Positions 54,283 through 64,000 of a stretch of DNA of 64,000 nt are shown here, in pieces; position 1 is the first letter of the stretch; each line of letters starts with the position of its first letter. The stretch is from NCBI RefSeq assembly GCF_900100795.1, contig NZ_FNCO01000003.1:1-64000 (forward strand), in the 5' to 3' direction. The notes under the pieces were generated by a model. It saw nothing but the letters and a program-made list of their open reading frames with translations. It did not search any database and had not been told where the DNA came from. The DNA comes from Pseudomonas abietaniphila (GTDB lineage: Bacteria > Pseudomonadota > Gammaproteobacteria > Pseudomonadales > Pseudomonadaceae). The position numbers were made by a program, and so were the translations under genes.

Positions 54283-56226
54283 TTACCTCACCCGAAACTT
54301 GCCCACCATCGCCTGCAACTGCGCGCCCAGCCGCGCGAGTTCGACGCTGGAGGCGGCGGTTTCTTCGCTGGCGGCGGCGGTCTGTTCTGAAACATCCCTG
54401 ACGTTGATCACGCTGCGGTTAATTTGATCGGCGACCACGGTCTGCTCCTCGCCGGCCGTAGCGATCTGCTGATTCATGTTCTGAATCGTCGAAACTGTGC
54501 GCGTGATGTGCTCGAGCGCGGTGCCAGCACGGCGGCTCAGCTCCACGCTGCTGTCGGACAGGCTACGGCTGGCGTCGAGCGTACCGACGACCTGCTGTGT
54601 TCCATTCTGCAAGGCGGCGATCAGGACTTCGATTTCTTCCGTGGACTCTTGGGTCCGCTGAGCCAGGCTGCGCACCTCGTCGGCGACCACCGCAAAGCCG
54701 CGTCCGGCTTCGCCTGCCCGGGCCGCTTCGATGGCGGCGTTCAGCGCCAGCAGATTGGTCTGCTGGGAGACGGATTTGATCACGTCGAGAACGCCGCCGA
54801 TTTTGTCGCTTTCGAGCTTCAGTTGCCCCATTGCCAAGGTTGAATTGTTGACTTCCGTGGCGAGGCGCTCGATCTGAGTAATCGCATCACTCACTACTTT
54901 GTCGCCTTCTCGGGCCTGTTGGTCCGCCTGTTGGGCGGCTTCGCTGGCTTCTTCGGCGTTGCGCGCGACCTCCAGCACGGTTGAAGTCATCTGGTTCATC
55001 GCCGTGGCGACCTGATCGGTTTCGTCCTTTTGATTGTTCACGCCCGCGCTGGTCTGTTCGGTCACGGCAGACAACTGGGTCGCCGCGCTGGCGATCTGTG
55101 CGACCCCGTCGCTGATGCCGCTGATCAATGTGCGCAGGCTCTGCGTCATGTCCTGGATGCTGTGCTGCAGATCGCCCATTTCATCGCGGCGCTGAACATC
55201 GAGGTCGACGCTGAGATCGCCTTGGGCGATGCGTTTGGCGGCGCTCAGCGTGTCGCGTAGCGGCGCGATGATCTGTTGGGTGATCATCCAGGCTGCCATC
55301 AATCCCAGCATCATGGCCAGCGCAGCCACGCTGATCAGTGCTTTACGCGATTGCGTGGCCTCGTCGTCCCGTCGCTGGCTTTGCAATGTGCTGATTTCAT
55401 GGGTGGAGGACAGCAAGGTGTCGCCCATCGCCTCCATCGATTCATGTGCCGCCTCCACCTGAGTCTGTACCTCCTTGAACCGGATCAGCTGTTCGCGGTA
55501 TCGCTGTAACGCCTGTTTAGCGGTGAGCAACCCGCTGATGTCCCCGTCAGACTGGTCAGCGGTTACCTTTTCGAGGTCCTTGAATGCCTCATCAATGGCC
55601 GCCAACGAGGATGCTTCATATGACGCAAGTCCGCTAAAGACGTACGCCTGAACCTCATAACGTGCGCTCTGGATCTGTCGGCGCAGTTGCAGAAGGTTGG
55701 TGAGTTCACCCAGTTGCTCGCTGCTGTCCGGTTCTTCACTGACGGCTTTCAAGACCTCGCGTTCAACCTCATCCATGACCTTGATCGCGGCGTCGGACAG
55801 CGCCGTTAGCTGGACCTTGGCGGCTTCTTTGTTGAGGAGTGACTGACCCAGTTGGGTGAACGTTTTCTCAAGCGAGCGTGCGGTGTCGCTCTGGCTGTCG
55901 ATCAGTTTTAGGATGTCTGCGGGCGGGCTGTCGTCGCGAAGTGTCGTCAACTGCGCCTCGATCTGATCGAGGCGCGCGGTCACGCGCTTCGCGTCCTCGG
56001 CTGTGTTATCCACCCGAAAGACAATGCGCTCGGCGCGCAGGTCCTTGGTCAGCTCGTTGAGCCTGGCGATCTCGGTCAGCGACTCTGAACGCTCGATCAT
56101 CGTGTCCAGCCCGTGCCACCCCGTCAGCGTGATGGCCAGCGTCAATACCAGCACCAGGCCAAAGCCCAGCGACAGCTTGAGTTTGACGCTGGTGTTGGCC
56201 AGTGCCCTGTTGATGCCTTGCAACAT
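54283..56226 (-). CDS. Methyl-accepting chemotaxis protein with HBM-type sensor
   Basis: 647 residues. TM1 about 16-37; a wholly helical periplasmic region of about 250 residues (40-290), the size of the helical bimodular (HBM) domain of P. putida McpS; TM2 about 297-318; HAMP about 319-372; signalling domain with conserved hairpin tip [20 protein letters not shown] and [23 protein letters not shown] receptors bind organic acids such as TCA intermediates; the ligand here is unknown. No C-terminal CheR/CheB pentapeptide (ends VGKFRVR). A close paralogue lies directly upstream. Confidence 0.93.
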   Translation of the reverse strand: MLQGINRALANTSVKLKLSLGFGLVLVLTLAITLTGWHGLDTMIERSESLTEIARLNELTKDLRAERIVFRVDNTAEDAKRVTARLDQIEAQLTTLRDDSPPADILKLIDSQSDTARSLEKTFTQLGQSLLNKEAAKVQLTALSDAAIKVMDEVEREVLKAVSEEPDSSEQLGELTNLLQLRRQIQSARYEVQAYVFSGLASYEASSLAAIDEAFKDLEKVTADQSDGDISGLLTAKQALQRYREQLIRFKEVQTQVEAAHESMEAMGDTLLSSTHEISTLQSQRRDDEATQSRKALISVAALAMMLGLMAAWMITQQIIAPLRDTLSAAKRIAQGDLSVDLDVQRRDEMGDLQHSIQDMTQSLRTLISGISDGVAQIASAATQLSAVTEQTSAGVNNQKDETDQVATAMNQMTSTVLEVARNAEEASEAAQQADQQAREGDKVVSDAITQIERLATEVNNSTLAMGQLKLESDKIGGVLDVIKSVSQQTNLLALNAAIEAARAGEAGRGFAVVADEVRSLAQRTQESTEEIEVLIAALQNGTQQVVGTLDASRSLSDSSVELSRRAGTALEHITRTVSTIQNMNQQIATAGEEQTVVADQINRSVINVRDVSEQTAAASEETAASSVELARLGAQLQAMVGKFRVR

Positions 56227-56383
56227 GATGCGTCTCCTGCGAATGAGCGATAAACGCGCATCGGCAGGGGAGCGTGAGGCGTGACCTGAAGAGGGTGTAG
56301 GAGATTTCTGAGCGCAGGCATTGGGTGATGCAGGTCACAGTTTGGTCAGTAGAACCCTGTCCTCTGGCAGAACACTACTCTGG

Positions 56384-56477
56384 CCTGTGGGAGCGAATTC
56401 ATTCGCGATGCGGCATTCCTGACGAGGAAGGTATGTCGGCTGGACCAACCTCTCGCGAATGAATTCGCTCCCACAGT
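56384..56477. repeat. REP pair, GAATTC-type, between the two chemoreceptor genes
   Basis: Arms CCTGTGGGAGCGAATTCATT and GAATGAATTCGCTCCCACAG in inverted orientation; ends 24 bases from the stop of the upstream receptor gene. Confidence 0.92.
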
Positions 56478-56500
56478 GTTTTCAGTTGCCTTGAGATCCA

Positions 56501-58417
56501 TCAAACCCTGAACCGGCCGACCAGCCCTTGCAGATGCGTGCCGAGCCGCGCCAGTTCCACGCTCGACGCCGCTGTCTCTTCGCTGGCCGCCGAGGTCTGC
56601 TCCGAGACATCGCGCACGTTGAGTACGCTGCGGTTGATCTCTTCGGCCGTTGCGCTTTGCTGCTCGGCGGCGGCCGCGATCTGCTGGTTCATGGCCTGAA
56701 TCGCGGAGACCGTCCGGGTGATGCTTTCCAGCGATCCACCCGCCCGACGCGTCAGCTCGACACTGCTGACCGTCAACTCGCGACTGTTGTCCATGATCGT
56801 CGCCACCCGCTGGGTGCCGCTCTGCAAGCCTGCGATGAGGTCTTCGATCTCCTCGGTGGATTTCTGCGTGCGTTGCGCCAGGCTGCGCACCTCGTCCGCG
56901 ACCACGGCAAAACCACGGCCGGCCTCGCCTGCGCGTGCGGCTTCGATCGCTGCGTTCAAGGCCAGCAGGTTGGTCTGTTGAGCGACCGACTTGATGACGT
57001 CCAGCACACTGCCGATTTTGTCGCTCTCGCGCTTGAGTTCGCCCATGGCTGTCGTGGAATGTCCCACTTCGCTGGCCAGACGCTCGATCTGTGCAATGGC
57101 TTCGTTGACGACCTTGTCACCCTCGCGGGCTTGCTGATCGGCGGCGAGAGCGGCCTCTGAGGCTTCCTCGGCGTTGCGCGCCACTTCCTGCACCGTCGCT
57201 GTCATCTGGTGCATGGCGGTGGCCACCTGATCGGTTTCGACCTTCTGGCTGTTGACGCCCGCGCTGGTCTGCTCGGTGACCGCGGAGAGTTCTTCGGCGG
57301 CGCTGGCGATCTGGGTCACGCTGTCGCTGATGCCGCCGATCAGTGCCCGCAGGCTCAAGGTCATGCGCTGGATACCGCCTTGCAACTGGCCCAGCTCGTC
57401 GCGACGTTCGATATTCAGGTTATGGGTCAAATCGCCGGATGCCACGCGATCCACGGCAAGCAGGGTCTGCTTTAACGGGAGGGTGATCTGGCGCGTGATC
57501 GCCCAGGCCGCGAGGATGCCGAAGAACAGGGCGAGCACCGTGGCAAGGCCGAGCATGGACTGTGCCTGGCTGCTGTCAGCATCACGCTTGGCGTTTTGCG
57601 AAGCGGTCAGTTTGTCGCTGACATCTAGCAGTTGCTGGCCCAGGTTGGTCATCTTTTCCAGCGCTTGTCGGCTGACCTGTTGAGCGTCGCGGTATTGACC
57701 CACGGCAGCGCGATAGCCCTTGAGCGCGAGATTGGCCTTTTGCAGCTGTGGGATGTACTGAGACGAGACGTCGCCGGCCAGCGAGTTCACACCGATGATG
57801 GCTTCGTCGATGGCCGCGTTGGCGTTCTTCTCGAAATCGGGGTTGCCGCTGAAGGTGTAACCGCGCACCTGAAACCGCGCCTGCTGGATCAACTTGCTGA
57901 CGCCCACTGCGCTGTTGAATTGCAGAATGTTGTCGTGCTGGATCAGGGCTTCTTCGATCTTGTTGACCTCGTCCACGGCCGCATCGGCCGTGGCGCCCAG
58001 GTTCACACGGCTGGTTTCGCGGACCTGAATGGCCTTGGTCATGTCGTCAAACGCGCGACGGTAATCGGCAGCGGCCTGAATCTGCGCGTCCAGCAGCTTG
58101 AGGTCATCAGCGCCGGCGATTTTGCTGCGGGCGTTCTTGAGGTCGATGTCGAGCGTGTCCAGCGCGGTCATGACACCCGTCGCCGCGTCGGCATTGGATT
58201 GCGTTTCGTAGCGCATGCGGGCGGTGCGCAGTTCCATGGTCTGTTCGCTGATCTGCGAGATGGCCGCCAGCTTGTCACCGCGCTCGATCAGCGACGAAAC
58301 GCTCGACCAGCCTGTGGCGGTGATGATCAGGGTCAACAACAGCACCAGCCCGAAACCGATACTCAGTTTGCGACTGACGCTCACGTTTCCAAGGCGTTGG
58401 GCAGACCAGCGATACAT
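56501..58417 (-). CDS. Methyl-accepting chemotaxis protein with HBM-type sensor (paralogue)
   Basis: 638 residues with the same plan as the neighbouring receptor: TM1 about 20-40, helical periplasmic module about 42-285 ([19 protein letters not shown] resembles [19 protein letters not shown] of the other copy), TM2 about 290-312, HAMP, and a signalling domain with the same tip ([20 protein letters not shown]). The periplasmic parts have diverged much more than the cytoplasmic parts, suggesting different ligands after tandem duplication. Ends VGRFRV, no pentapeptide. Separate from the first copy by a 274-base gap with a REP pair, so probably its own promoter. Confidence 0.93.
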   Translation of the reverse strand: MYRWSAQRLGNVSVSRKLSIGFGLVLLLTLIITATGWSSVSSLIERGDKLAAISQISEQTMELRTARMRYETQSNADAATGVMTALDTLDIDLKNARSKIAGADDLKLLDAQIQAAADYRRAFDDMTKAIQVRETSRVNLGATADAAVDEVNKIEEALIQHDNILQFNSAVGVSKLIQQARFQVRGYTFSGNPDFEKNANAAIDEAIIGVNSLAGDVSSQYIPQLQKANLALKGYRAAVGQYRDAQQVSRQALEKMTNLGQQLLDVSDKLTASQNAKRDADSSQAQSMLGLATVLALFFGILAAWAITRQITLPLKQTLLAVDRVASGDLTHNLNIERRDELGQLQGGIQRMTLSLRALIGGISDSVTQIASAAEELSAVTEQTSAGVNSQKVETDQVATAMHQMTATVQEVARNAEEASEAALAADQQAREGDKVVNEAIAQIERLASEVGHSTTAMGELKRESDKIGSVLDVIKSVAQQTNLLALNAAIEAARAGEAGRGFAVVADEVRSLAQRTQKSTEEIEDLIAGLQSGTQRVATIMDNSRELTVSSVELTRRAGGSLESITRTVSAIQAMNQQIAAAAEQQSATAEEINRSVLNVRDVSEQTSAASEETAASSVELARLGTHLQGLVGRFRV

Positions 58418-58589
58418 GGTGTGATTCCTTGCACATTGTTTTTATGGACGTCTGTAGATCGGCCATCATGCCCCAAACTGAAGCACCGTATGGCGGGTGA
58501 TTCGGCCAACTGCTGTAGGGATTGCCGCGGCCTCGAGCGCTGTGATGCAGGCAGGTGAAATACCCTCCCTGCGGGGAATGATCGGAGGC

Positions 58590-59297
58590 TTAAAACAACC
58601 GGGAGAGGAGGGCGGTGACGGCGGTTTCGACGCGCAGGATGCGCTCACCGAGCTGGACAGGGTTCAAACCCGATGCGCGCAGCAGCTCGACTTCATAGGG
58701 AATCCAGCCACCTTCAGGGCCGATCGCCAGCGTCACCGGCTGCTCGACGGAACGGGGGCACGCAGGGAAGTCCCCAGGGTGCCCGATCAGTCCCAGTGTG
58801 CCGTCGGTGATCGCAGGCAGACGGTCTTCCACGAAAGGCTTGAAGCGTTTCTCGATGACGATCTCAGGCAGCACGCTGTCGCGGGCTTGTTCCAGGCCCA
58901 GAATCAACTGCTCGCGAATGGCCGCTGGCTCCAGAAACGGGGTTTGCCAGAAGCTTTTTTCGACGCGGTAGCTGTTGACCAGAATGACCTTGGGTACGCC
59001 CATCGTGGCGATGGTCTGGAACACCCGGCGCAGCATCTTCGGTCGTGGCAGCGCGAGGACCAGCGTCAGCGGCAGCTTGGCGGGAGGTTCGCGGTCGAAG
59101 GCCACCGACAGTTCAGCCTCGCGAGGTTCCAGGCGCAGCAATTCAGCGCTGCCCAGCAGGCCACCCACGCGACCGACGCGCAGGCTGTCACCGACTTCCG
59201 AGCGATGCACCTCCTGCATGTGCTTGAGGCGCCGGTCACGCAGGACCACGCGATCCGCCGCAATGAAGTCGGCGTCTTCAAGAAGCAGCAGGTTCAC
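58590..59297 (-). CDS. rsmE: 16S rRNA (uracil-1498-N3)-methyltransferase
   Basis: 235 residues from GTG, overlapping the tatC stop (GTGA). SPOUT-fold enzyme that methylates U1498 of 16S rRNA. N-terminal PUA-like part with [20 protein letters not shown] near 26-45, then the knot with IGPEGGW near 194-200 and [17 protein letters not shown] near 212-228. Conserved position at the end of the tat cluster in Pseudomonas. Some genomes have hundreds of such conserved operon partners without functional link. Confidence 0.95.
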   Translation of the reverse strand: MNLLLLEDADFIAADRVVLRDRRLKHMQEVHRSEVGDSLRVGRVGGLLGSAELLRLEPREAELSVAFDREPPAKLPLTLVLALPRPKMLRRVFQTIATMGVPKVILVNSYRVEKSFWQTPFLEPAAIREQLILGLEQARDSVLPEIVIEKRFKPFVEDRLPAITDGTLGLIGHPGDFPACPRSVEQPVTLAIGPEGGWIPYEVELLRASGLNPVQLGERILRVETAVTALLSRLF

Positions 59298-60088
59298 GGC
59301 TGGGTCGCTGGCGGCTGGTCTTGTTTGTCTTCGGCCTTTTCGTCGTCTTCGTGGTCACCTCGTTTGGTGACCATCGAACTGCACAGCACGCCGATCTCAA
59401 ACAGCAGCCACATCGGCACGGCGAGCAGTGTCTGCGAGAAAATGTCCGGCGGGGTGAGGATCATGCCGACCACGAAACAGCCGATGACCACATACGGACG
59501 AATCTTCTTCAGGTATTTGACGTCGACGATGCCGATCCACACCAGCAACACGACGGCCACGGGTATCTCGAAGGCCACGCCAAAGGCCAGGAACAGCGTC
59601 ATGACGAAATCCAGATAACTGGCGATGTCCGTCATCATCGACACGCCTTCCGGGGTCACGCTGGCGAAGAAGTGGAAAATCAGCGGGAAGACCAGGAAGT
59701 ACGCGAACGCCATCCCGGCATAAAACAGAATGATGCTGGAAACCAACAGCGGCACGGCCACGCGTTTTTCGTGCTTGTACAGGCCCGGCGCAATAAATCC
59801 CCAGATCTGATACAGGATGACCGGCATGGCCAGAAACAGCGCGACCATCATGGTCAGCTTGAAAGGCGTGATGAACGGCGAGGCCACGTCGGTGGCGATC
59901 ATCGTCGCGCCTTCCGGCAAGAACTTGCGCAATGGCGCCGAAACGAAGGTGTAGATCTTCTGCGTGAAGTAGAACAGCGCGCCGAAGATCACGAAGATCG
60001 CCAGCACACAACGCAGCAGGCGCGAGCGCAGTTCAGTGAGGTGCGAGACCAACGGCATTTGCTGGTCGTTTTCCGGAATTTCGCTCAT
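59294..60088 (-). CDS. tatC: Sec-independent protein translocase TatC
   Basis: 264 residues, six membrane helices. Recognises twin-arginine signal peptides with Tat[15 protein letters not shown] near 12-25 is the cytoplasmic signal-peptide site, and [14 protein letters not shown] and [10 protein letters not shown] are conserved helices. Slightly longer C-terminus (about 20 charged residues, [14 protein letters not shown]) than E. coli TatC. Overlaps tatB by ATGA (60085-60088) and rsmE by GTGA. Confidence 0.96.
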   Translation of the reverse strand: MSEIPENDQQMPLVSHLTELRSRLLRCVLAIFVIFGALFYFTQKIYTFVSAPLRKFLPEGATMIATDVASPFITPFKLTMMVALFLAMPVILYQIWGFIAPGLYKHEKRVAVPLLVSSIILFYAGMAFAYFLVFPLIFHFFASVTPEGVSMMTDIASYLDFVMTLFLAFGVAFEIPVAVVLLVWIGIVDVKYLKKIRPYVVIGCFVVGMILTPPDIFSQTLLAVPMWLLFEIGVLCSSMVTKRGDHEDDEKAEDKQDQPPATQP

Positions 60089-60612
60089 GGGGCTCGTGGT
60101 GGCTGTGACGAATCGTTAGCGGAAGGTGCGCTTTGCACCGCAGTGGCCGGCGTGGTCACCGGTGCTGGCGCAGGTGTCGATGCTGGCTGTGCCGGCTCGG
60201 CGTGAGTCTGAGCGGGCGGCGGGCTGACCGACGCACTTTCAGCCGGTGCGGCAGGGCCTATATCGGCAGCAGGGCCGGGGGAGGGCGCTGCGCTCATGAC
60301 CGGTTCACTGGCAGGCGGCGTTTCGGTCTGCGCACTCGGCTGCACGACAGGCGGAGCCGGTGGCTGCTGCGGCTGCATGATTTTGCGCGCTTCTTCTTCC
60401 AGCGACAGAATGTGCTCGTTGTGCAACTGACGGCGAATTTCATCGGCGCCGATTTCGCGCTCAACTTCCTGTTTGATCGCATTGAAGCTGCGTTTCAGAC
60501 GCCCGACCCAAAGCCCGGCGGTACGCGCTGCGCCCGGCAGGCGCTCGGGACCCAGCACCAGCAGGGCAACGAGACCGACCAGCAGCAGTTCAGAGAAGCT
60601 GATACCAAACAT
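60085..60612 (-). CDS. tatB: Sec-independent protein translocase TatB
   Basis: 175 residues. One N-terminal helix beginning [20 protein letters not shown], then the amphipathic helix to about 75, and a proline/alanine-rich tail of about 90 residues (about 82-175). The tail is unconserved and probably flexible. Works with TatC as the receptor for twin-arginine precursors. GP at 21-22 (LGPERLPG) is the family hinge. Ten bases separate it from tatA. Confidence 0.95.
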   Translation of the reverse strand: MFGISFSELLLVGLVALLVLGPERLPGAARTAGLWVGRLKRSFNAIKQEVEREIGADEIRRQLHNEHILSLEEEARKIMQPQQPPAPPVVQPSAQTETPPASEPVMSAAPSPGPAADIGPAAPAESASVSPPPAQTHAEPAQPASTPAPAPVTTPATAVQSAPSANDSSQPPRAP

Positions 60613-60622
60613 GCGTCACGAC

Positions 60623-60895
60623 CTAGTCTTTGCGGATGGGCTCTTCGACTTTCTGTGCCTGCGCATCGATGGTGTGTGGCTGATGCAACGGCTGGGTCGG
60701 CGGAACGGGCTGCGCAGTCGGTTGCGGCTGAACCGGAGGCTGCTCGGAAGGCTTCTCGTCGTCGTTCATGGCTTTGCGAAAGCCTTTGATCGATTCGCCG
60801 ACGTCAGTACCCAGATTCTTGAGTTTCTTGGTGCCGAAGACCAGCACGACGACCACAAGAATGACGATCCAGTGTTTCCAGTCAAAAATGCCCAT
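60623..60895 (-). CDS. tatA: Sec-independent protein translocase TatA
   Basis: 90 residues. [20 protein letters not shown] is the short membrane helix, followed by [20 protein letters not shown], the FG hinge and amphipathic helix, then a Pro/Gln-rich tail. It polymerises to form the translocation pathway for folded Tat substrates. GAGGAAC precedes the ATG. First tat gene of tatABC, 43 bases after hisE. Confidence 0.95.
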   Translation of the reverse strand: MGIFDWKHWIVILVVVVLVFGTKKLKNLGTDVGESIKGFRKAMNDDEKPSEQPPVQPQPTAQPVPPTQPLHQPHTIDAQAQKVEEPIRKD

Positions 60896-60938
60896 GTCAC
60901 GTTCCTCACAAGAAATTCAGAGCCCGCAGGCCCACTGT

Positions 60939-61271
60939 TTATTCCGCCGAACGAGCCGCTTTTTCGGCGTGGCCGGACAGCCCGAAACGGCGATCCAGTT
61001 CATCCAGTACGGCTTGTGGATGCTGGCCCAGTGCTGCAAGCATGACCAGGCTATGGAACCACAAGTCAGCGGTTTCGTAGATGACATCGCTGCAGTCACC
61101 GCTGATGGCGGCGTCTTTGGCGGCGATGATGGTTTCGACCGACTCTTCGCCGACCTTCTCCAGAATCTTGTTCAGTCCCTTGTGGTAGAGACTGGCGACA
61201 TAGGAAGAGTCGGCAGCCGCGCCCTTGCGTTCTTCGAGCACTTGCGCAAGGCGAGACAAGGTATCAGTCAT
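60939..61271 (-). CDS. hisE: Phosphoribosyl-ATP pyrophosphatase
   Basis: 110 residues. Second step of histidine synthesis, PR-ATP to PR-AMP. All-alpha MazG-like fold: [15 protein letters not shown] near 4-18, [20 protein letters not shown] near 22-41, [11 protein letters not shown] near 42-52 and [13 protein letters not shown] near 66-78 with the Mg-binding acidic residues. In Pseudomonas hisE and hisI are separate genes rather than fused, as here, two bases apart. Confidence 0.96.
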   Translation of the reverse strand: MTDTLSRLAQVLEERKGAAADSSYVASLYHKGLNKILEKVGEESVETIIAAKDAAISGDCSDVIYETADLWFHSLVMLAALGQHPQAVLDELDRRFGLSGHAEKAARSAE

Positions 61272-61273
61272 GT

Positions 61274-61666
61274 TCAGTGTCCTGCTTGATAAATGGCTTC
61301 TGGGTCTTTGAGCACCGGGTCCACGGTCTTCCAGCCGGCGTCGTCGTATACGCGGTAGAAGCAGCTCTCGCGGCCGGTATGGCAGGCGATGCCGCCGATT
61401 TGCTCGACCATCAGAATGATGACGTCGGCGTCACAATCCAGACGCAGTTCGTGCAGTTTCTGCACATGGCCCGATTCTTCACCTTTGCGCCACAACTTGC
61501 CACGCGAACGCGACCAGTAGATGGCGCGGTTCTCAGCGGCGGTCAGGCTCAGTGCTTCACGGTTCATCCAGGCCATCATCAGGACGCGCCCGGTTTTATG
61601 GTCCTGCGCAATCGCAGGCACCAGACCGTCGCTGTCCCACTTAATCTCGTCCAGCCAGTCTTTCAT
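61274..61666 (-). CDS. hisI: Phosphoribosyl-AMP cyclohydrolase
   Basis: 130 residues. Third step of histidine synthesis, opening the adenine ring of [17 protein letters not shown] near 29-40, [14 protein letters not shown] near 53-66, Zn/Mg-site cysteine and aspartates in [11 protein letters not shown] near 75-85, and [13 protein letters not shown] near 92-104 with the two further cysteines. Adjacent to hisE, downstream of ubiB. Note that the same window holds the histidine degradation operon. Confidence 0.96.
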   Translation of the reverse strand: MKDWLDEIKWDSDGLVPAIAQDHKTGRVLMMAWMNREALSLTAAENRAIYWSRSRGKLWRKGEESGHVQKLHELRLDCDADVIILMVEQIGGIACHTGRESCFYRVYDDAGWKTVDPVLKDPEAIYQAGH

Positions 61667-61722
61667 CCTCGGCTCCGGCCGCTCTATCGAAGGGTTAGTG
61701 TGCCAGCGGCGCCCGCCGATGG

Positions 61723-63342
61723 CTATCGGCGCACGACCAGATAAAGGCCGGCGACCAGCATCAACACGGCGGGCCAGGCACTAAAGGCCATCAGTTCGTC
61801 ACCCGACTGAGTATGGGCGGTGGCCAGAACCACGCCACCGGCCAGCAGCCCGGCCCCGATCAGGCGCAAGGCCCAATGATCGCCCCGATTCGAGTAAGGC
61901 GGTGGTGGATCAGCGGCGTGCGGTTGTGACAGACGCTCCAGCAGGTCGCGTGTCATGTTGGCCAGGTGCGGAATCTGCTCGACCTGGGATTGCAGGTTGC
62001 CGATCAGCGTCTTGGGGCTGACGCGCTCGCGCATCCAGCGCTCCAGGAACGGTTGTGCGGTGCTCCACAGGTCCAGTTCCGGATACAGCTGACGGCCCAG
62101 CCCTTCGATGTTGAGCAGGGTTTTCTGCAGCAATACCAATTGGGGCTGGACTTCCATGTTGAAGCGGCGCGCGGTCTGGAACAGGCGCATCAACACCTGA
62201 CCGAAGGAAATGTCCTTCAGGGGCTTCTCAAAGATGGGCTCGCACACCGTGCGGATGGCGGCTTCGAATTCGTTGAGTTTGGTTTCCGCAGGCACCCAGC
62301 CGGAGTCGATGTGCAGTTGGGCGACGCGGCGGTAATCGCGCTTGAAGAAGGCGAACAGGTTGCGTGCCAGGTAGTCCTGGTCTTCCGGTGTCAGGCTGCC
62401 CACGATGCCGCAGTCGATGGCGATGTACTGCGGATCCCACGGCGCAACGGTGCTGACGAAGATGTTGCCGGGGTGCATGTCGGCGTGGAAAAAGCTGTCG
62501 CGGAACACTTGGGTGAAGAACAGCTCCACGCCACGTTCGGCGAGTTTCTTCATGTCAGTGCGCTGATCGGCCAGCGTCGCCAGATCGGTGACCTGAACCC
62601 CGTAGATACGCTCCATCACCAGCACTTTCGGCCGGCACCAGTCCCAGTAGACCTGCGGGACGTAGAGCATGGTCGAGCCTTCGAAGTTACGGCGTAGCTG
62701 GCTGGAGTTCGCCGCCTCGCGCAACAGGTCGAGTTCGTCGTAGATGGTCTTTTCGTAGTCGGCGACCACGTCCACCGGGTGCAGCAGACGGGCGTCGGCA
62801 GACAGCCGTTCAGCGATTTTGGCGAGAATGAACAACCAGGCCAGATCCGATCCGATGATCGGTTTCAAACCAGGACGCACCACCTTGACCACCACCTCTT
62901 CGCCGGTTTTCAGTTGCGCAGCGTGAACCTGTGCCACCGAAGCAGACGCCAGCGGGGCGACGTCGAAGCGGGTGAAGACCTGGCTGATCTTCGCGCCCAG
63001 CTGAGACTCGATCAGCGCGATGGCTTTCTCGGATTCGAACGGCGGTACACGGTCCTGCAAGAGCATCAGCTCGTCGGCGATGTCTTCAGGCAGCAGGTCG
63101 CGCCGGGTCGAAAGCAGCTGGCCGAACTTGATGAAGATTGGCCCCAGGTCCTGCAACGCCAGGCGCAACCGTGCGCCGCGCGTCAGCTCATTCTTGCGTC
63201 GCGGAATCCAGCGCCACGGCAGCACGAAGCGTACGGCCAGCAGCCACCAAGGCAGCGGCAGGGCAAACAGCAGGTCATCGAGGCGGTAACGAATTACGAC
63301 ACGCTGGATGCGAAACAGGCGGCGGACGGCAAGCAGGCTCAT
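61723..63342 (-). CDS. ubiB: Ubiquinone biosynthesis accessory protein kinase-like UbiB
   Basis: 539 residues, ABC1/ADCK atypical kinase family, needed for ubiquinone synthesis. The family KxGQ helix is in [17 protein letters not shown] near 69-85, the Ala-rich nucleotide loop is [13 protein letters not shown] near 130-142, then [13 protein letters not shown] near 285-297 and [10 protein letters not shown] near 307-316. Two C-terminal helices (about 490-510 and 517-536) anchor it in the inner membrane. Overlaps ubiJ by ATGA (63339-63342). Confidence 0.96.
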   Translation of the reverse strand: MSLLAVRRLFRIQRVVIRYRLDDLLFALPLPWWLLAVRFVLPWRWIPRRKNELTRGARLRLALQDLGPIFIKFGQLLSTRRDLLPEDIADELMLLQDRVPPFESEKAIALIESQLGAKISQVFTRFDVAPLASASVAQVHAAQLKTGEEVVVKVVRPGLKPIIGSDLAWLFILAKIAERLSADARLLHPVDVVADYEKTIYDELDLLREAANSSQLRRNFEGSTMLYVPQVYWDWCRPKVLVMERIYGVQVTDLATLADQRTDMKKLAERGVELFFTQVFRDSFFHADMHPGNIFVSTVAPWDPQYIAIDCGIVGSLTPEDQDYLARNLFAFFKRDYRRVAQLHIDSGWVPAETKLNEFEAAIRTVCEPIFEKPLKDISFGQVLMRLFQTARRFNMEVQPQLVLLQKTLLNIEGLGRQLYPELDLWSTAQPFLERWMRERVSPKTLIGNLQSQVEQIPHLANMTRDLLERLSQPHAADPPPPYSNRGDHWALRLIGAGLLAGGVVLATAHTQSGDELMAFSAWPAVLMLVAGLYLVVRR

Positions 63343-63962
63343 GCGTTATCGCTGGATTTGAGGGATTGGGCCAGACGCTCGAAGCGGGCTTCGAGGCGTT
63401 CCAGGTCTTGTTTGGTCTGATCCAGTTCGGCGAAGCGGGCTTCTGCCTCGCGTTTGCCGACCAGGGTGCGTGATTCTTCGGCCAGATACTCGGCCAGGTT
63501 CAGGCTCAGGCTGGCAAAGCTGTCACTGGTCCAGCGTGCGCTGTTGCGCAAGTGCCCACCGATCAGCGTCGTGGCCACAGGCCCCAGCCAGCGTTGCAGC
63601 TCATATTCCCAGTCCAGATCGAGATCCTGCAGCACGCCGGTCAGTTCCAGCAGCACGGCACTCTCGCCATCCAGCTCGACTTCCGGGCTGTGCAGGACCG
63701 CAGTCTTGTCCTTGCTCAACGCCAGACGCATCAGGCTCGCTGCAGGTGCGCGCAGGGTCACGTCGGCACCGCCTTCCCAATTCGCGGCCAGCATCAGGCC
63801 TTCGTCGCTGGGGAGGATGTACAGATGAAACGCAGGGCTGCTGCACTCGACCGCGATCACCTTGCCACTGAGCCGGTCAAGGCGTGGCAAGGCAGTGCTG
63901 TCCATCTGCAGCACGCGATTGATGCCGTGCTCGACGCCGGCGAGCAAGCCGCTGATCAACAT
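63339..63962 (-). CDS. ubiJ: Ubiquinone biosynthesis accessory factor UbiJ
   Basis: 207 residues. SCP2-type lipid-binding domain about 15-115 ([36 protein letters not shown]), then a C-terminal coiled coil (about 165-200, [20 protein letters not shown]). Forms part of the cytosolic Ubi metabolon and presents ubiquinone intermediates with UbiK. It lies between ubiE and ubiB, the standard enterobacterial and Pseudomonas order; its ATG shares one base with the ubiE stop (TGATG). Confidence 0.93.
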   Translation of the reverse strand: MLISGLLAGVEHGINRVLQMDSTALPRLDRLSGKVIAVECSSPAFHLYILPSDEGLMLAANWEGGADVTLRAPAASLMRLALSKDKTAVLHSPEVELDGESAVLLELTGVLQDLDLDWEYELQRWLGPVATTLIGGHLRNSARWTSDSFASLSLNLAEYLAEESRTLVGKREAEARFAELDQTKQDLERLEARFERLAQSLKSSDNA

Positions 63963-64000
63963 CAGGGCTTGATACCACGGTGCAACGCGACGATGCCGGA
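63962..64000 (-). CDS. ubiE: Demethylmenaquinone/demethoxyubiquinol methyltransferase UbiE, C-terminal end
   Basis: Only the last 12 codons are inside the window. Read on the minus strand they give SGIVALHRGIKP and TGA, the usual C-terminus of UbiE C-methyltransferases. The rest is beyond the right edge. Position ahead of ubiJ and ubiB supports the call. Confidence 0.88.
   Translation of the reverse strand, partial: SGIVALHRGIKP

Noticed and set aside
1..64000. tRNA, rRNA, prophage or integrase features
   Set aside because: Looked for tRNA-like ends, integrase-like proteins and transposase genes; none is supported in this window.

Overview
The window is chromosomal DNA from a fluorescent-type Pseudomonas. 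Evidence is the gene order, which matches conserved Pseudomonas blocks (rppH-ptsP-tauE-lgt-thyA; hutF/hutCD with hutU...hutG; opgGH; ubiE-ubiJ-ubiB-hisIE-tatABC-rsmE), the moderately GC-rich coding sequence, and many Pseudomonas REP palindromes of two main types (arms like GTGGGAGCGAATTCATTCGC and GTAGGAGCGCGCTTGCCCGC). It looks closest to the P. fluorescens / P. syringae side of the genus, but I cannot name the species from sequence alone. No rRNA, tRNA, CRISPR array or intact insertion sequence was seen.

Layout. 1-8.5 kb: end of ilvA, a DUF2269 membrane protein, a HAD phosphatase divergent from rppH-ptsP, an NRDE protein, a TauE-family exporter, lgt and thyA. 8.5-9.1 kb: a 152-bp tandem array. 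9.4-15.5 kb: stress and metal genes (cfa, a monofunctional catalase, divergent cadR/cadA). 15.8-28.2 kb: a long minus-strand histidine-utilisation operon, hutU > NCS1 permease > hutX remnant > hutW > hutV > hutH paralogue > hutH > hutT > hutI > hutG. 28.6-32.8 kb: a sigma-factor island with an ECF/NrsF pair, a second ECF sigma with an RskA-like anti-sigma, a duplicated RskA-like anti-sigma whose own sigma gene is reduced to a frameshifted tail, and a secreted DUF3455 protein. 32.9-37.1 kb: nhaA, then hutD-hutC divergent from hutF. 37.3-47.4 kb: lipocalin and small lipoprotein, DUF924, fbp, DUF2339/DUF3999 pair, glgP. 47.8-54.2 kb: pip, dtd, opgGH. 54.2-58.4 kb: two HBM-type chemoreceptors. 58.6-64 kb: rsmE, tatCBA, hisE, hisI, ubiB, ubiJ and the tail of ubiE, all on the minus strand.

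How it works together. The hut genes convert histidine through urocanate, imidazolonepropionate, formiminoglutamate and formylglutamate to glutamate (HutH, HutU, HutI, HutF, HutG). HutC is the repressor: operator-like palindromes lie at the hutU start region, overlapping the predicted start of a -24/-12 promoter, and in the hutC/hutF divergent gap. Upstream TGTTAC/GTAACA half-sites fit CbrB-type activation. The most notable departures from the standard hut locus are loss of nearly all of hutX (the binding protein of the HutXWV transporter), a HutH paralogue that lacks exactly the Ala-Ser-Gly tripeptide that forms the MIO cofactor, and separation of hutFCD from hutU by about 6 kb of sigma/anti-sigma genes and nhaA. 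REP pairs sit at four junctions inside the operon.

No wholly unknown system is claimed. The best leads are the decayed sigma/anti-sigma duplication, the binding-protein-less HutWV, the MIO-less HutH paralogue, and the alternating 152-bp REP array.
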